In this document: in pieces, positions 40,318-49,406 of the stretch
Layout: each line of letters begins with the position of its first letter
Position numbering within the stretch: the stretch's first letter is position 1
Assembly (NCBI GenBank): GCA_018434945.1
Contig: JAHDOI010000061.1
Location: forward strand, 1 to 64,000
Length of the DNA: 64,000 nucleotides
Origin: Selenomonadales bacterium
GTDB lineage: Bacteria > Bacillota > Negativicutes > Sporomusales > UBA7701
Direction of reading: 5' to 3'
Notes under the pieces: generated by a model
Told to the model about the DNA's origin: nothing
Seen by the model: only the letters and a program-made list of their open reading frames with translations
Databases searched by the model: none
Position numbers and translations under genes: made by a program

Positions 40318-40845
40318 TCAATGTAAATCGTCGGCTTCGCGCAATATCGTCAGCTCCGGCGGCTCGCCTGGAGACGGCGGCCAGTGGTGGCGCCGGATGA
40401 TCGCGAGCAGCCGCTCGTCGGCGCCGATGCCCGCCAGCAGGGCCGCGCTCCGCTCCGGGTGGCGAAAATAGACGTGGAGGGCGTGGCGAAGGTTGGCGAC
40501 CCGGCCGCCGCGACCCGGCCGCCCCCAGCCTTCGGCCCATGAGGGAGCCAACCGGTGCGCCAGAACAGCGAGCGCCTTATCGAACGTGCTAACGTCTCCC
40601 TTGACTTTGCCGACGTCATGGAGAAGGGCGCACCGCGTCAGCAGCCCGGTATCGACGTTCTCCCGCCCGGCGGCGAGACGGCGGGCCGCATGCGCTACCT
40701 GCAGAGCGTGATGCTGATCGGGCACATTCATCGCGAAAAACAGCGCCTGCTCGCCGGGGGTGAGCCACGCGGCGACGAACTCACGGTCGGCCGCCGCCAC
40801 CTTGGCGGTCAGCGCGGCAAAAACCTGTTTAACCCGGCGCCACAT
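40318..40845 (-). CDS. HD-domain phosphohydrolase-like protein
   Basis: A 175-residue protein with the HD metal motif in LLTRCALLHDVGKVKGD and an upstream His in QHHALQVAHAARRL. HD proteins hydrolyse phosphoesters of nucleotides. A later IRRHHWPP adds more histidines. Start ATG 40845 lies 17 bases inside hisZ, so translation is probably coupled. Third gene of yerC-hisZ-HD; its role with HisZ is unknown. Confidence 0.8.
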   Translation of the reverse strand: MWRRVKQVFAALTAKVAAADREFVAAWLTPGEQALFFAMNVPDQHHALQVAHAARRLAAGRENVDTGLLTRCALLHDVGKVKGDVSTFDKALAVLAHRLAPSWAEGWGRPGRGGRVANLRHALHVYFRHPERSAALLAGIGADERLLAIIRRHHWPPSPGEPPELTILREADDLH

Positions 40846-42031
40846 TGCCGTCGAAGTACACCAGCCCGGCATAACCCTTGGCCGCCCGGGCCGCCTCCGC
40901 CTCTGTGCGGGAGCAAGCCTCCAGGGCCATCTCCACCGTCCGTCCCGCGCGGCGCAGGCGGTCGGCTTCGGCGATCGCCTGCGCCAGCCCCCCGTCCCCC
41001 CAGGCCACGTACGCGTCGCGGACGGCTGCCGGCGGCGCGATCCCCTGGCGCTCCAGCGCCAGCAGGATTCTTTCGATCCCCATGGCGAAACCGGTGGCCG
41101 GACAATCCACGCCGAACGCGGCCACCATATTGTCGTAACGCCCGCCGCCGCACAGCGGGAACCCGAGCCCCGGCGTATAGCCTTCGAAAACCATGCCGGT
41201 ATAATAGTCGAAATCACGGATGAGGCCGAGGTCGAAAGTCACGTAGCGCTCCACGCCGTAGCCGGCGAGGAGGCGGCGGATGTCGGTCAGATTATCGAGC
41301 GCGGCGCGGCTGATATCGTTGCCGACCAACCGGTATGCCTCGCTTACCACCTTGTCGTCGCCGTGCAGCAGCGGAATTTCGCGGATAAGCCGCTGGGCGG
41401 CGGCACTCAGCGAGCTGCCTGCCAGTATTTCCCCCAGGCCGACAAGATCGCGGCTGACCATACACTGCTTGACCCGCTGCTGTTCGCCGACCGTCAGGCC
41501 GCTTTCCGCCATCACCCCGTTTATGAACTCAACCTGGCCGATACCGACCTGGAAATTCGTCAACCCGGCCTCCAGCAGCGCGGCGACCGCCAGGGCCACC
41601 ACCTCGGCGTCCGCCGCCGGTCCGCCCGCCCCCAGCAGCTCCACCCCGGCCTGGTAGAATTCGCACTGCCGTCCGGCCTGAGCCTGTTCCTGGCGGAAAA
41701 CGTTCGTCAGATAAAAAAGGCGCAGCGGCGGGACACTCTCACGAAAACGGGTCGCCGCCACCCTGGCGATCGGTGTGGTCATATCCGGCCGCAGAGCGAG
41801 GATGGCGTTATTCTTGTCAAAGAACTTGAACAGACTCTGGACAAGATCGCCGCTGACGCCCACTGTCAGCGTCTCCAGGTATTCGAAGGTCGGCGTCACG
41901 ACCTCGTCATATCCCCAGCGGGCGAACAGGCCGGCCAGAGCGTTCTCGGCCGCCCGCTTGCGTCTGGCGTCGCGGGGGAGAAAATCCTTGGTTCCGTAGG
42001 GAATCTGGGGTAAAAACTGGTCTCTGCTCAT
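40829..42031 (-). CDS. hisZ: ATP phosphoribosyltransferase regulatory subunit HisZ
   Basis: A 400-residue class II synthetase-like protein that forms the holoenzyme with short HisG and confers histidine feedback. IPYGTKDFLP and ALRPDMTTPIARV match the HisZ/HisRS core, while the anticodon-binding domain of HisRS is missing, as expected for HisZ. The ATG overlaps the yerC stop as ATGA. It lies about 1.8 kb from hisG in a different transcription unit. Confidence 0.92.
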   Translation of the reverse strand: MSRDQFLPQIPYGTKDFLPRDARRKRAAENALAGLFARWGYDEVVTPTFEYLETLTVGVSGDLVQSLFKFFDKNNAILALRPDMTTPIARVAATRFRESVPPLRLFYLTNVFRQEQAQAGRQCEFYQAGVELLGAGGPAADAEVVALAVAALLEAGLTNFQVGIGQVEFINGVMAESGLTVGEQQRVKQCMVSRDLVGLGEILAGSSLSAAAQRLIREIPLLHGDDKVVSEAYRLVGNDISRAALDNLTDIRRLLAGYGVERYVTFDLGLIRDFDYYTGMVFEGYTPGLGFPLCGGGRYDNMVAAFGVDCPATGFAMGIERILLALERQGIAPPAAVRDAYVAWGDGGLAQAIAEADRLRRAGRTVEMALEACSRTEAEAARAAKGYAGLVYFDGNVAPG

Positions 42032-42333
42032 CTCTTCTCCTCACCATCCAGGCGGGCAAGAATCGTTTTGTATCCGTCCGCGCCATAATAAAGGCAGCGT
42101 TTAACCCGGCTGATCGTGGCCGTGCTCGCCCCCGTCCGTTCGACTATATCATCGTAAGTATGGCCATGTTTAAGCATCCGCGCCACTTCGAGCCGCTGCG
42201 CCATAGCCTTCAGTTCGCCGATTGTGCAAATATCCTCAAAAAACTGGTAGCACTCCTCCGCTGTCTCGAGAAGAAGCACCCCGGCGAAAAGCTGATCGTT
42301 GAGGGGATCTTTCAGCCTGGGATTTACCGGCAT
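42028..42333 (-). CDS. YerC/YecD-family TrpR-like regulator
   Basis: A 101-residue helical protein with a TrpR-type DNA-binding segment, GELKAMAQRLEVARMLKHGHTYDDIVERTGASTATISR; the helix-turn-helix covers about residues 57-80. YerC/YecD proteins are small Firmicute regulators with few known targets. It is the first gene in front of hisZ, so control of histidine synthesis is a reasonable guess but not shown. Confidence 0.88.
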   Translation of the reverse strand: MPVNPRLKDPLNDQLFAGVLLLETAEECYQFFEDICTIGELKAMAQRLEVARMLKHGHTYDDIVERTGASTATISRVKRCLYYGADGYKTILARLDGEEKR

Positions 42334-42448
42334 AACAACAACTCCTTTACCCTCCGCTTCCGTTTCCTGAATTATTCGGCCTTTCCCCGCCCCGTTCCTG
42401 CTTCACTTCTTTTATTCTTTAATTTATGAAAACGCTTATGCATCCTAC

Positions 42449-42476
42449 TTGCAAAAAAAGCCTGCCACAGTATAAA
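42449..42476 (+). promoter_or_regulatory. probable promoter of the MetQ-like gene
   Basis: TTGCAA (42449-42454), 16 bases and TATAAA (42471-42476) lie 50 bases before the start codon. Confidence 0.5.
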
Positions 42477-42526
42477 CTGTCATTAGCAACGCGCAGAATC
42501 GCGTTTCAGCAATCCGGAGGTTTCCG

Positions 42527-43333
42527 ATGAAAAAAACCTTCCTGCCGATAATCGTCATCGTAGCTATCGCCGGCCTGCTTGCCGGCGTTTTCGGGGCCGC
42601 CGTCCAAACAAGCGGCAACAAACTCAAAGTGGCCACGACCTCCGGCCCCCACGCGGAACTCCTGTACGCGGCCAGCGAAATGGCTGCCAAGGACGGCCTG
42701 GAGATCGAAATACTCGAATACGACGACAACCTCAAACCGAACGCCCTCCTCCTCGCCGGCGACGTCGGCGCCAACTGCTTCCAGTCGCTGCCCTACTTCG
42801 AAAGCCTCGTCGCCGACCGCCGATTGCCGCTGGTCGCAGTGGCCAAGACAATCGTCTTCCCTGTTGCCTTATACTCGAAGAAAATCGCCCGCACAGCCGA
42901 CCTGGCGGCCGGGGCGACTGTCGCCATCCCCAACGACCCCATCGGCGGCGGACGGGCCTTACTGCTGCTCGAGAAAACCGGCCTGATAACCCTGCGGCCA
43001 GGCGCCGGGCTGCAGGCGGCCACAACCGACATCGTCGCCAATCCCCGCAGAATCAGCATCGTCGAAGTAGACGCCGCCGACATCGCCCGGCGGCTGCCCG
43101 AATTCGACCTCGCGGCCCTTGGCAGCACCTACGCCGTCGCCGGCGGCTTCGTACCGGCCCGCGACGCCATCGCCAGCGAGGGGGGCGATTCGCCCTACCC
43201 CCACATCATCGCCGTCCACGCCAAAGACAAGGATAACCCTGCGGTCAAGACACTCGTTGCCGCCTACCAGTCAGACCACGTCAAGGACTACATCGGACGG
43301 CGCTTTCAGGGCGCCGTCGTCGCCACCTGGTAA
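42527..43333 (+). CDS. MetQ/NlpA-like substrate-binding protein without a lipobox
   Basis: A 268-residue protein with an N-terminal hydrophobic segment (about 5-24) followed by the NlpA/MetQ fold: KLKVATTSGPHAELL, NCFQSLPYFES and VAIPNDPIGGGRALLLLEKTG. The family binds methionine or related amino acids for MetNI-type transporters. No Cys follows the signal, so it is anchored by the helix or released rather than lipid-modified. No ATPase or permease gene is near. CGGAGG precedes the ATG. Confidence 0.85.
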   Translation: MKKTFLPIIVIVAIAGLLAGVFGAAVQTSGNKLKVATTSGPHAELLYAASEMAAKDGLEIEILEYDDNLKPNALLLAGDVGANCFQSLPYFESLVADRRLPLVAVAKTIVFPVALYSKKIARTADLAAGATVAIPNDPIGGGRALLLLEKTGLITLRPGAGLQAATTDIVANPRRISIVEVDAADIARRLPEFDLAALGSTYAVAGGFVPARDAIASEGGDSPYPHIIAVHAKDKDNPAVKTLVAAYQSDHVKDYIGRRFQGAVVATW

Positions 43334-43370
43334 AACACTGGGTGTCCCGATATGTATACACAGCACCCCC

Positions 43371-43399
43371 TTGAAAAATCGCCAACAATGTCTTATAAT
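43371..43399 (+). promoter_or_regulatory. strong promoter of a 33-residue gene
   Basis: TTGAAA (43371-43376), exactly 17 bases and TATAAT (43394-43399). It is one of the best promoters in the window, and the only gene it can serve is the small one at 43459. Confidence 0.75.
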
Positions 43400-43458
43400 A
43401 AAGACAAAGGGACGAGCAGAAAAGACAAAACCGAAAAACGGGAAATGGGGTGATTCCA

Positions 43459-43560
43459 GTGAATGGTCCTGACGGAACTCCAACCCAGGTCCCTGGTCTT
43501 CCCACAGACGACGAATCCACGGATCTCACCTGGGACCCGCAATTCAATATCGGCAACTGA
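43459..43560 (+). CDS. small acidic protein, 33 aa
   Basis: A 33-codon frame starts at GTG 43459 with GGGGTG six bases upstream and reads MNGPDGTPTQVPGLPTDDES, then ends WDPQFNIGN. An in-frame GTG at 43450 is an alternative. The product is acidic, rich in Pro, Gly and Asp, without a hydrophobic segment. The gene has its own near-consensus promoter and a strong terminator 60 bases after the stop. I recognise no family. Confidence 0.55.
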   Translation: MNGPDGTPTQVPGLPTDDESTDLTWDPQFNIGN

Positions 43561-43571
43561 CGACACGTTTG

Positions 43572-43612
43572 CGTTTGCCGGCAAACGGTTAGCGGTACAA
43601 TTTAAATTGTAC
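43572..43612. repeat. two perfect palindromes
   Basis: CGTTTGCCGGCAAACG (43572-43587, 16 bp) and GTACAATTTAAATTGTAC (43595-43612, 18 bp) lie seven bases apart between the small gene and its terminator. They may be protein-binding sites or RNA hairpins. Confidence 0.7.
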
Positions 43613-43618
43613 AAAGAA

Positions 43619-43643
43619 GGGGGAGCGCTTAGAGCGCTCCCCC
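43619..43643. terminator. bidirectional terminator
   Basis: GGGGGAGCGCT pairs with AGCGCTCCCCC over TAG; on the plus strand ACGTGTTTTT follows. On the minus strand it lies 38 bases after the RND pump stop. Confidence 0.85.
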
Positions 43644-43680
43644 ACGTGTTTTTGTCACCTATTTCCGGCCGGCGTCCGCC

Positions 43681-46600
43681 CTAGTGCCCGGCCGTGCCCG
43701 TCGCGGTTTTGCCGCTGTCCGCTCCCGGAGCCTCCCGATCCGGCGCCGCCACCTTGAACCAGGCAGCATACATAGTCGGCAGGACAAGCAGGGTAAGGAC
43801 GGTCGCGAAAAACAACCCGCCGGCGATCGCCACCGCCATCGGCCCCCAGAACTTACTTGGCAGCAGCGGAACCATCCCCAGGATGGCGGCCGCTGCTGTC
43901 AGCATTATCGGCCGGAACCTCAGCACCGCCGAATCGACAATCGCCTCCCACGGCGACTCCCCGGCCTTGATATGCTGCTCGATCTGGTCGATGAGGATTA
44001 CCGAATTGCGGATAATCATCCCGCCCAGCGCGAGGATGCCGAGCTCGGCCACGAAGCCGATCGGGCGCTGGGTCAGCAGCATCGCTATGCTCACGCCGAT
44101 GATGCCCAGCGGGGCGGTAAGCAGCGTCAGCAGCATCAGCGAAATCCTCTGCAACTGGAGCATCAGAAGGGTGACGATGACGATAATCATCGCCGGCACC
44201 GGCTGCAGCAGGAACCCGATCGATTCCCTGCTCCTTTGCAGCGAACCGGCGATTTCGATGCTGTAGCCCGGCGGCAGCGTTTCCCGCAGCGCGGCGAGGC
44301 TGTCGAAAGCCTTCATGCTGGCGTCGTTGCCGGTTATCCCCGGCACAACGTCAGCCTGGACGGTAATCGTCGGCTTCAGGTCCCGGCGCCAGATAAGCCC
44401 TTCCTCAGCCTCGAAACTGATCCTGGCTACCTGCTCAAGCGCGACGTATTTGCCGCCGCCGATATGGACGGGAAGGTTCCTGACCGCCGACAGGTCCCTC
44501 CTGTCCCTGTCGTCGAGACGGAACACAACGGCGATCGTCCTGTCCTTCTCGCGAAATTCCGTGACCGGCGCCCCCGACAGCTGCATCTGCAGACTCGACG
44601 CGAGGCTTTGGCTGTCGACCCCCAGCAGCCGCGCCTTATCCTGATCGACGGCCAGCCGCATCACCTTATTCTTCTCGTTCCAGTCGAAATTCAGATCAAC
44701 AAGGTTGGGATCGTTCGCCAGCTTATCGGCCACCTGGCCGGCGATCGCCCTGACCTTTTCATGCTCGTAGCCGCTGACCCGCAGCATCACCGGGTACGGC
44801 GACGGCGGACCCGTCTGAATCAGCTTCACATGGCCGCGCACATTCGGGAAGCTGCCGTCGAGCAGCTTGTCGATCTTCCCCTGCAGCCTGGAGCGCGCCT
44901 GCAGGTCCTTCGCCACAATAACGAACTGGGCATAATTCGAACTGGGCAGAACCGGGTCGGTGGTCAGCACGAACCGGGGCGCCCCCTGGCCGACATAATA
45001 GCTGTAATTGTCGATGTCGCGTTCGTCCGCCAGCAATTCTGCCAGCCTTGCCGCTTCGGCCTCCGTCGCCCGCAGCGACGAACCCTCCGGCAGCGTCATC
45101 TCCACGATGATCTCCGGCCGCACCGAGGGCGGGAAAAATTCCTGTTTCACGAATTTCAGCAGGAAGAGCGACCCCACGAACGCCGCCGCCGTCACCGCGA
45201 GAACCAGCCTGCGGTTGCGGAGGCACCAGGCCAGCACCTCCCTGAACAGCCTGTAAAACCGCGAATCGTAGATATCGTGCCCGCCTTCTCCCGCCATCTT
45301 CGGTTTGATCAGTTTATAGCCCAGCAGCGGGGTAACGGTAACCGAAACAAGCCACGACAGCAGCAGCGCGATCGTAATCACCGCGAACAGGCTGCTGGTG
45401 AACTCGGCCGCATTCCCCTTGGCGAAGCCTATCGGGATGAAGCCCGCGCAGGTTATCAGCGTGCCTGTCAGCATGGGAAACGCGGTCGCCTTGTAAGCGT
45501 AGCAGGCGGCCTCGAAGCGCTCCCATCCCTGTTCCAGCTTGACGGACATCATCTCGATGGCGATGATCGCATCGTCCACCAAAAGCCCCAGGGCGATGAT
45601 CAGCGCCCCCAGCGAAACCTTGTGCAGATCGATACCAGCGATCTTCATCGCCGCGAAAACCCCGGCGATGACCATCGGGATGCACAGCGCCACAACGATC
45701 CCCGAACGCACGCCCAGGCTGAGGAAACTGACGACAAGCACAATGATGATCGCTTCCCGCAGCGAAGCTACGAACTCGCCGATCGACTCTTCGACGACTT
45801 TGGGCTGATTAGCCACCTGGGCTATCTCCAACCCCAGCGGCAGGTCTTTTTTTATTTCCGCCAGCGTTTTGCCCAGATTCTCGCCCAGCGCGAGGATATT
45901 ACCCCCCTTATCCATTGACAGCGCTATACCGATCGCCGGCTGGCCGTTGACGAACATCTTCGGGTCGGACGGCTCCGCATAGCCCCGCTCGACCCTGGCG
46001 ATATCGCCGAGCCGGAACGTGCGTCCGACCCTGATAGGCAGGTTGCGGATGCTATCGAGATCCTCGAACAACCCGGAAACGCGCAGATAAACGTTATCCG
46101 ACGCCGTCTCGATCATCCCCGAGGACGTCATGGCGTTCTGCGCCCTGATGGTGCTTATTATCAGGGCGGGGTCGATGCCCAGCTTGGCCAGCTTGCTGTT
46201 CTCGATTTCCACATATACCTTTTCCGTCTGGACGCCGAGCAGCTCGACCTTCTTGACATTCTTCACGCCCAGCAGGATGCGGCGGATCTTCTCGGCCCGG
46301 TCCCGCATCTCCTCGTACGAAAACCCGTCGCCGGTCAGCGCGTAAATACACCCGAAAACGTCATCGAAGCGGTCGTTGAAATACACCCCCGCCACCCCCG
46401 AAGGCAGCGAGCCCTTGATATCGTTGACCTGATTGCGCACCTCCACCCAGGTTGGGCGGACATCACTCTCCTTCAACGACTCTTTCAGCATAACATAAAC
46501 GACCGCCTGACCGGGGCGCGAATAACTTCTGAGATAATCTAGCCCAGGCGTGTCCTGCAGCTTCTTCTCGATCTTATCGGTGACCTGCTCCTCCACCTCG

Positions 46601-46779
46601 CGGGCGGTCGCCCCCGGCCAGACGGCGGACACGACCATCTGGCGGATGACAAAATCGGGGTCTTCCATCCGCCCCAGCTGGCGGTAGGACACGATCCCCA
46701 TGACAAATATCAGGATGATGAAATAATACACCAGTCCTCGATGGTTGAGCGCCCATTCGGTCAGATTGATATTCTTCAT
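43681..46779 (-). CDS. RND-family efflux pump inner-membrane transporter
   Basis: A 1032-residue RND permease with 12 helices and two large periplasmic loops. It begins MKNINLTEWALNHRGLVYYF, and proton-relay motifs such as GLLVDDAIIAIEMM lie in helix 4. The sequence is closer to the HAE/MMPL-like export group than to heavy-metal CusA, as no methionine cluster was seen. It is translationally coupled to its adaptor (ATGA). RND pumps need an outer membrane; no TolC-like gene is in the window, so the channel must be elsewhere. Confidence 0.93.
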   Translation of the reverse strand: MKNINLTEWALNHRGLVYYFIILIFVMGIVSYRQLGRMEDPDFVIRQMVVSAVWPGATAREVEEQVTDKIEKKLQDTPGLDYLRSYSRPGQAVVYVMLKESLKESDVRPTWVEVRNQVNDIKGSLPSGVAGVYFNDRFDDVFGCIYALTGDGFSYEEMRDRAEKIRRILLGVKNVKKVELLGVQTEKVYVEIENSKLAKLGIDPALIISTIRAQNAMTSSGMIETASDNVYLRVSGLFEDLDSIRNLPIRVGRTFRLGDIARVERGYAEPSDPKMFVNGQPAIGIALSMDKGGNILALGENLGKTLAEIKKDLPLGLEIAQVANQPKVVEESIGEFVASLREAIIIVLVVSFLSLGVRSGIVVALCIPMVIAGVFAAMKIAGIDLHKVSLGALIIALGLLVDDAIIAIEMMSVKLEQGWERFEAACYAYKATAFPMLTGTLITCAGFIPIGFAKGNAAEFTSSLFAVITIALLLSWLVSVTVTPLLGYKLIKPKMAGEGGHDIYDSRFYRLFREVLAWCLRNRRLVLAVTAAAFVGSLFLLKFVKQEFFPPSVRPEIIVEMTLPEGSSLRATEAEAARLAELLADERDIDNYSYYVGQGAPRFVLTTDPVLPSSNYAQFVIVAKDLQARSRLQGKIDKLLDGSFPNVRGHVKLIQTGPPSPYPVMLRVSGYEHEKVRAIAGQVADKLANDPNLVDLNFDWNEKNKVMRLAVDQDKARLLGVDSQSLASSLQMQLSGAPVTEFREKDRTIAVVFRLDDRDRRDLSAVRNLPVHIGGGKYVALEQVARISFEAEEGLIWRRDLKPTITVQADVVPGITGNDASMKAFDSLAALRETLPPGYSIEIAGSLQRSRESIGFLLQPVPAMIIVIVTLLMLQLQRISLMLLTLLTAPLGIIGVSIAMLLTQRPIGFVAELGILALGGMIIRNSVILIDQIEQHIKAGESPWEAIVDSAVLRFRPIMLTAAAAILGMVPLLPSKFWGPMAVAIAGGLFFATVLTLLVLPTMYAAWFKVAAPDREAPGADSGKTATGTAGH

Positions 46780-47864
46780 TTACCGTCACCCGCACGCACC
46801 TTCTGCCCCTCGCGCAGCTTATGCACACCCGCCGTCACGATCGTTTCGCCTTCCCGAAGCCCATCGGTTACTTCGACCTTGCCGTCGCCGAACGCACCCA
46901 GCTTCACTTTCCTCAGGGTAACGGCGCCGTTATCCACCACCCACACGCCGGGATTATCGCCGGTCTGATAAACCGCCGACAGGGGGATAAAAGCATATCG
47001 TCCTTTTTCCGGCCCCGCGGCCGCCACCGTCACCGTCGCGGTCATACCGAGCTTTACTTCCGGCGGGCAGGCCGGCAGGCTGACCCTTACCCTGTAAGTG
47101 CGGGAAACCTTATCAGCCATCGGGGCCACCTCTCTCACCTTGCCGATAACCGTCACCCCCGGCAGTGCCCAGAAATTCACGCTGATCTGCCCGGCCTTGC
47201 GCAACTCCTCGCCGCGGTTTTCGGGAACATCGATCTCCACCTCCCGCTCGCCGTCGCGCACCAGGGTAACGACCGCCTGGCCCGCGCTCACCACCTGACC
47301 AACCTCGGCGTTCACCGCGGCGATGACCCCCGCACCATCGGCCTGCAAAACGCTGTAACCCAGCTGATTCGAGCTCTGGGCATGCTGGGCCGACGCCTGG
47401 CGCGCGGCAGCCAGCGCCGCGTCGTAAGCGTTCTGGTACTGCTCGTACTGCGCACGGCTGACCGCCTGCTGTTCGTATAGCTGCCGGTAACGGCGCAGGT
47501 TGCTTTCCGCCAGCCTCAGCTGCGACTCAGCAGAATAAACCTGCGCAGAACTCACCGCCACCGCCTGGCTGATATCCTTCGGGTCGATCTCCATCAGCGT
47601 GTCTCCCGGCTTAACCGTGCTCCCGAGGTCGACATTCCGCCTCACGATTTTGCCGCTCACCTGGAAGGCGAGCAGGCTCTCGTACCTGCCCCGCACCTCG
47701 CCGGAATAGCTTACCGGCTGTCCTGCACCGTCCAACCTCACAACCTGTGTGCGGACGACCGGGGCCTCCTCCCTGAGTTTCTCCCTGCTCCCGCAACCGG
47801 CCAGCAAAAGGCAAACCGCGAGGACCGCCACGGCGATCCGTCCCGTCATCGGCTTTTTCCGCAT
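46776..47864 (-). CDS. RND efflux periplasmic adaptor (membrane fusion protein)
   Basis: A 362-residue lipoprotein. The lipobox LLLAGCGS has the modified cysteine near residue 24. The barrel-sandwich domain starts with AFQVSGKIVRRNVDLGSTVKPG, and the coiled-coil hairpin covers about residues 100-160 (AESQLRLAESNLRRYRQLYE). The beta-barrel part and a C-terminal region follow (DGLREGETIVTAGVHKLREG). It links the pump to the outer-membrane channel. Downstream of a TetR gene. Confidence 0.93.
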   Translation of the reverse strand: MRKKPMTGRIAVAVLAVCLLLAGCGSREKLREEAPVVRTQVVRLDGAGQPVSYSGEVRGRYESLLAFQVSGKIVRRNVDLGSTVKPGDTLMEIDPKDISQAVAVSSAQVYSAESQLRLAESNLRRYRQLYEQQAVSRAQYEQYQNAYDAALAAARQASAQHAQSSNQLGYSVLQADGAGVIAAVNAEVGQVVSAGQAVVTLVRDGEREVEIDVPENRGEELRKAGQISVNFWALPGVTVIGKVREVAPMADKVSRTYRVRVSLPACPPEVKLGMTATVTVAAAGPEKGRYAFIPLSAVYQTGDNPGVWVVDNGAVTLRKVKLGAFGDGKVEVTDGLREGETIVTAGVHKLREGQKVRAGDGK

Positions 47865-47923
47865 ACACTATCGCCTCCAAATCCTGAAACGGCTCCCGCT
47901 TCCCAGCCGCGCAAGCCCGCGGG

Positions 47924-48505
47924 CTATTTCCTGGCGAGCGCGTTAACGACAAAATCGACCAGCACCTCGGTGCAATAGCCCTGTTCCTCTTTTCCCGGCG
48001 CAAACCTGGCTGTCCGCATATAGCTGAAAGACTGAAACAGTTTCAGCCCCGCATACGCCACGACCTCAGCGTCAACGTCCCTGATCGTCCCCTGCCGTTT
48101 CCCTTCCTCTATTATCCCGGCGATGACCGCGATCAGTTCGCCATCGATAAGCCGCTGATGCTCGGAAGTGAAAAAGGTCGAAAACAGAGAGTAATCGTCC
48201 CTCAGCAGCCTCGTCAGGAAATTATCCTCGTTGAAAAAGGCTATCCCCGTCCTGAGCAAGCGCACGAGGCGTTCGAGCGGATCGCCGCCTTCGCCCATCC
48301 GGGCGAAAATAACATCCCGGGCTGTCCGGCATTCGCGTATGAACAGGCAGTTGAACAGGTTCTCCTTATCCCTGAAGTGCTCGTAAAGCGTCTTTTTGGA
48401 AATGCGGCAGTCCCGGCTGATCTCGTCCATCGTCGTCTTCTTATAGCCGAAACGGTCGAAACGCTCTCGCGCCCTATCGAGGATAATCGCCTTGATATCT
48501 TCCAT
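47924..48505 (-). CDS. TetR-family regulator of the RND pump
   Basis: A 193-residue regulator with the TetR helix-turn-helix at about residues 10-55 (RERFDRFGYKKTTMDEISRDCRISKKTLYEHFRDKENLF). The C-terminal ligand domain is not assignable. GGGAGGG supports ATG 48505; an upstream ATG at 48526 is less well placed. It lies 59 bp before the adaptor gene on the same strand, so it is probably an autoregulated repressor of the pump operon. Confidence 0.9.
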   Translation of the reverse strand: MEDIKAIILDRARERFDRFGYKKTTMDEISRDCRISKKTLYEHFRDKENLFNCLFIRECRTARDVIFARMGEGGDPLERLVRLLRTGIAFFNEDNFLTRLLRDDYSLFSTFFTSEHQRLIDGELIAVIAGIIEEGKRQGTIRDVDAEVVAYAGLKLFQSFSYMRTARFAPGKEEQGYCTEVLVDFVVNALARK

Positions 48506-48646
48506 ATTTACCCTCCCAAAAAACAACCGGCGCGGCGCCAGAAATCTCCGCCCCTTATAAACTATTATAGTATTTCAGTTTCCAGGCAGCAACAATATTT
48601 TCCCCAATCGCTCGGCAGCAGCACCGGAAAAACAAAAAAGTCCCGC

Positions 48647-48663
48647 CCGACCGCACGGGTCGG
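48647..48663 (-). terminator. probable terminator of the second TetR gene
   Basis: CCGACC pairs with GGTCGG; on the minus strand six T follow seven bases later. The short stem makes this a moderate call. Confidence 0.5.
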
Positions 48664-48720
48664 AAAGGGGCATACCGTAGCTGACCACCCGGTCAATGCC
48701 GGTTATTTAAAAGGACCGGA

Positions 48721-49341
48721 TCACTTCCGGGCCATACCGTACAGGAAAGTCTCCGCCACCTCGCGGGCCGATTCATCCACATCTTCCACGAACTGCTGGA
48801 AAGCCAGGGCAACGATCACGCTGAACAAAGCGTAAGAAGCGTGCTTGACATTGACCTCCCTGAGCAGCCCCTGGTCGATGCCTTCCTGCAGCACCCTGGC
48901 CAAAAGACCGATCGTGCGGCTGAAGCCTTCCCGGTACTTATCGCGGGTCTCCGCCTTCACGTAGGACAGGCCGTCGCTGCCGAAGCCGCGGATCTCGTGC
49001 ATCATCACCCGCCAGAGAGCGGCGTTGTCCAGATAAAACCGCAGAAAAAGCCTGATCATCGTCTGCAGTTTCTCCAGTGTAGGCTGGTCGGCGTCCGCCA
49101 CCTGCTGCAGCGCCGCCTCGAACGGCTGGCTGCGCTCGCGGATAAGGGTGTAGAACAACTGTTCCTTGTTGTTGAAGTAATTATACACCGTACCCTTGCC
49201 GGTATCCGCCAGAGCGATGATCTCGTCCACCGTCGCCCGGTGGTAACCCTTGCTGGAGAACACGGTGTAAGCGGCTTCAAGAATCTGCTGGCGCTTGGAG
49301 CGCGAATCGTCGCCATGCTGGTCTTCGCGGTAGTAGGCCAT
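48721..49341 (-). CDS. TetR-family regulator (second)
   Basis: A 206-residue TetR protein. The DNA-binding part is ILEAAYTVFSSKGYHRATVDEIIALADTGKGTVYNYFNNKEQLF (about residues 20-63), close to FadR/YsiA-like fatty-acid regulators in the GKGTVYNYFNNKEQL helix, though this resemblance is not decisive. GGAGGG precedes ATG 49341; the frame extending to 49428 would cross the promoter. Its own promoter carries a palindromic site. Confidence 0.9.
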   Translation of the reverse strand: MAYYREDQHGDDSRSKRQQILEAAYTVFSSKGYHRATVDEIIALADTGKGTVYNYFNNKEQLFYTLIRERSQPFEAALQQVADADQPTLEKLQTMIRLFLRFYLDNAALWRVMMHEIRGFGSDGLSYVKAETRDKYREGFSRTIGLLARVLQEGIDQGLLREVNVKHASYALFSVIVALAFQQFVEDVDESAREVAETFLYGMARK

Positions 49342-49369
49342 GGTACCCTCCATGCTCTTTATACCTTTA

Positions 49370-49398
49370 ATTATAGGAGGCCCACCGAAGGCTGTCAA
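49370..49398 (-). promoter_or_regulatory. promoter of the second TetR gene
   Basis: On the minus strand TTGACA (49398-49393), 17 bases and TATAAT (49375-49370) form a perfect consensus promoter 29 bases before the start codon. Confidence 0.85.
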
Positions 49399-49406
49399 CG
49401 CAAAAT

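Noticed and set aside
43684-45918. A 744-codon plus-strand frame opposite the RND pump.
   Set aside because: Charged, repetitive shadow sequence (Arg/Gln/His-rich) with no domain.
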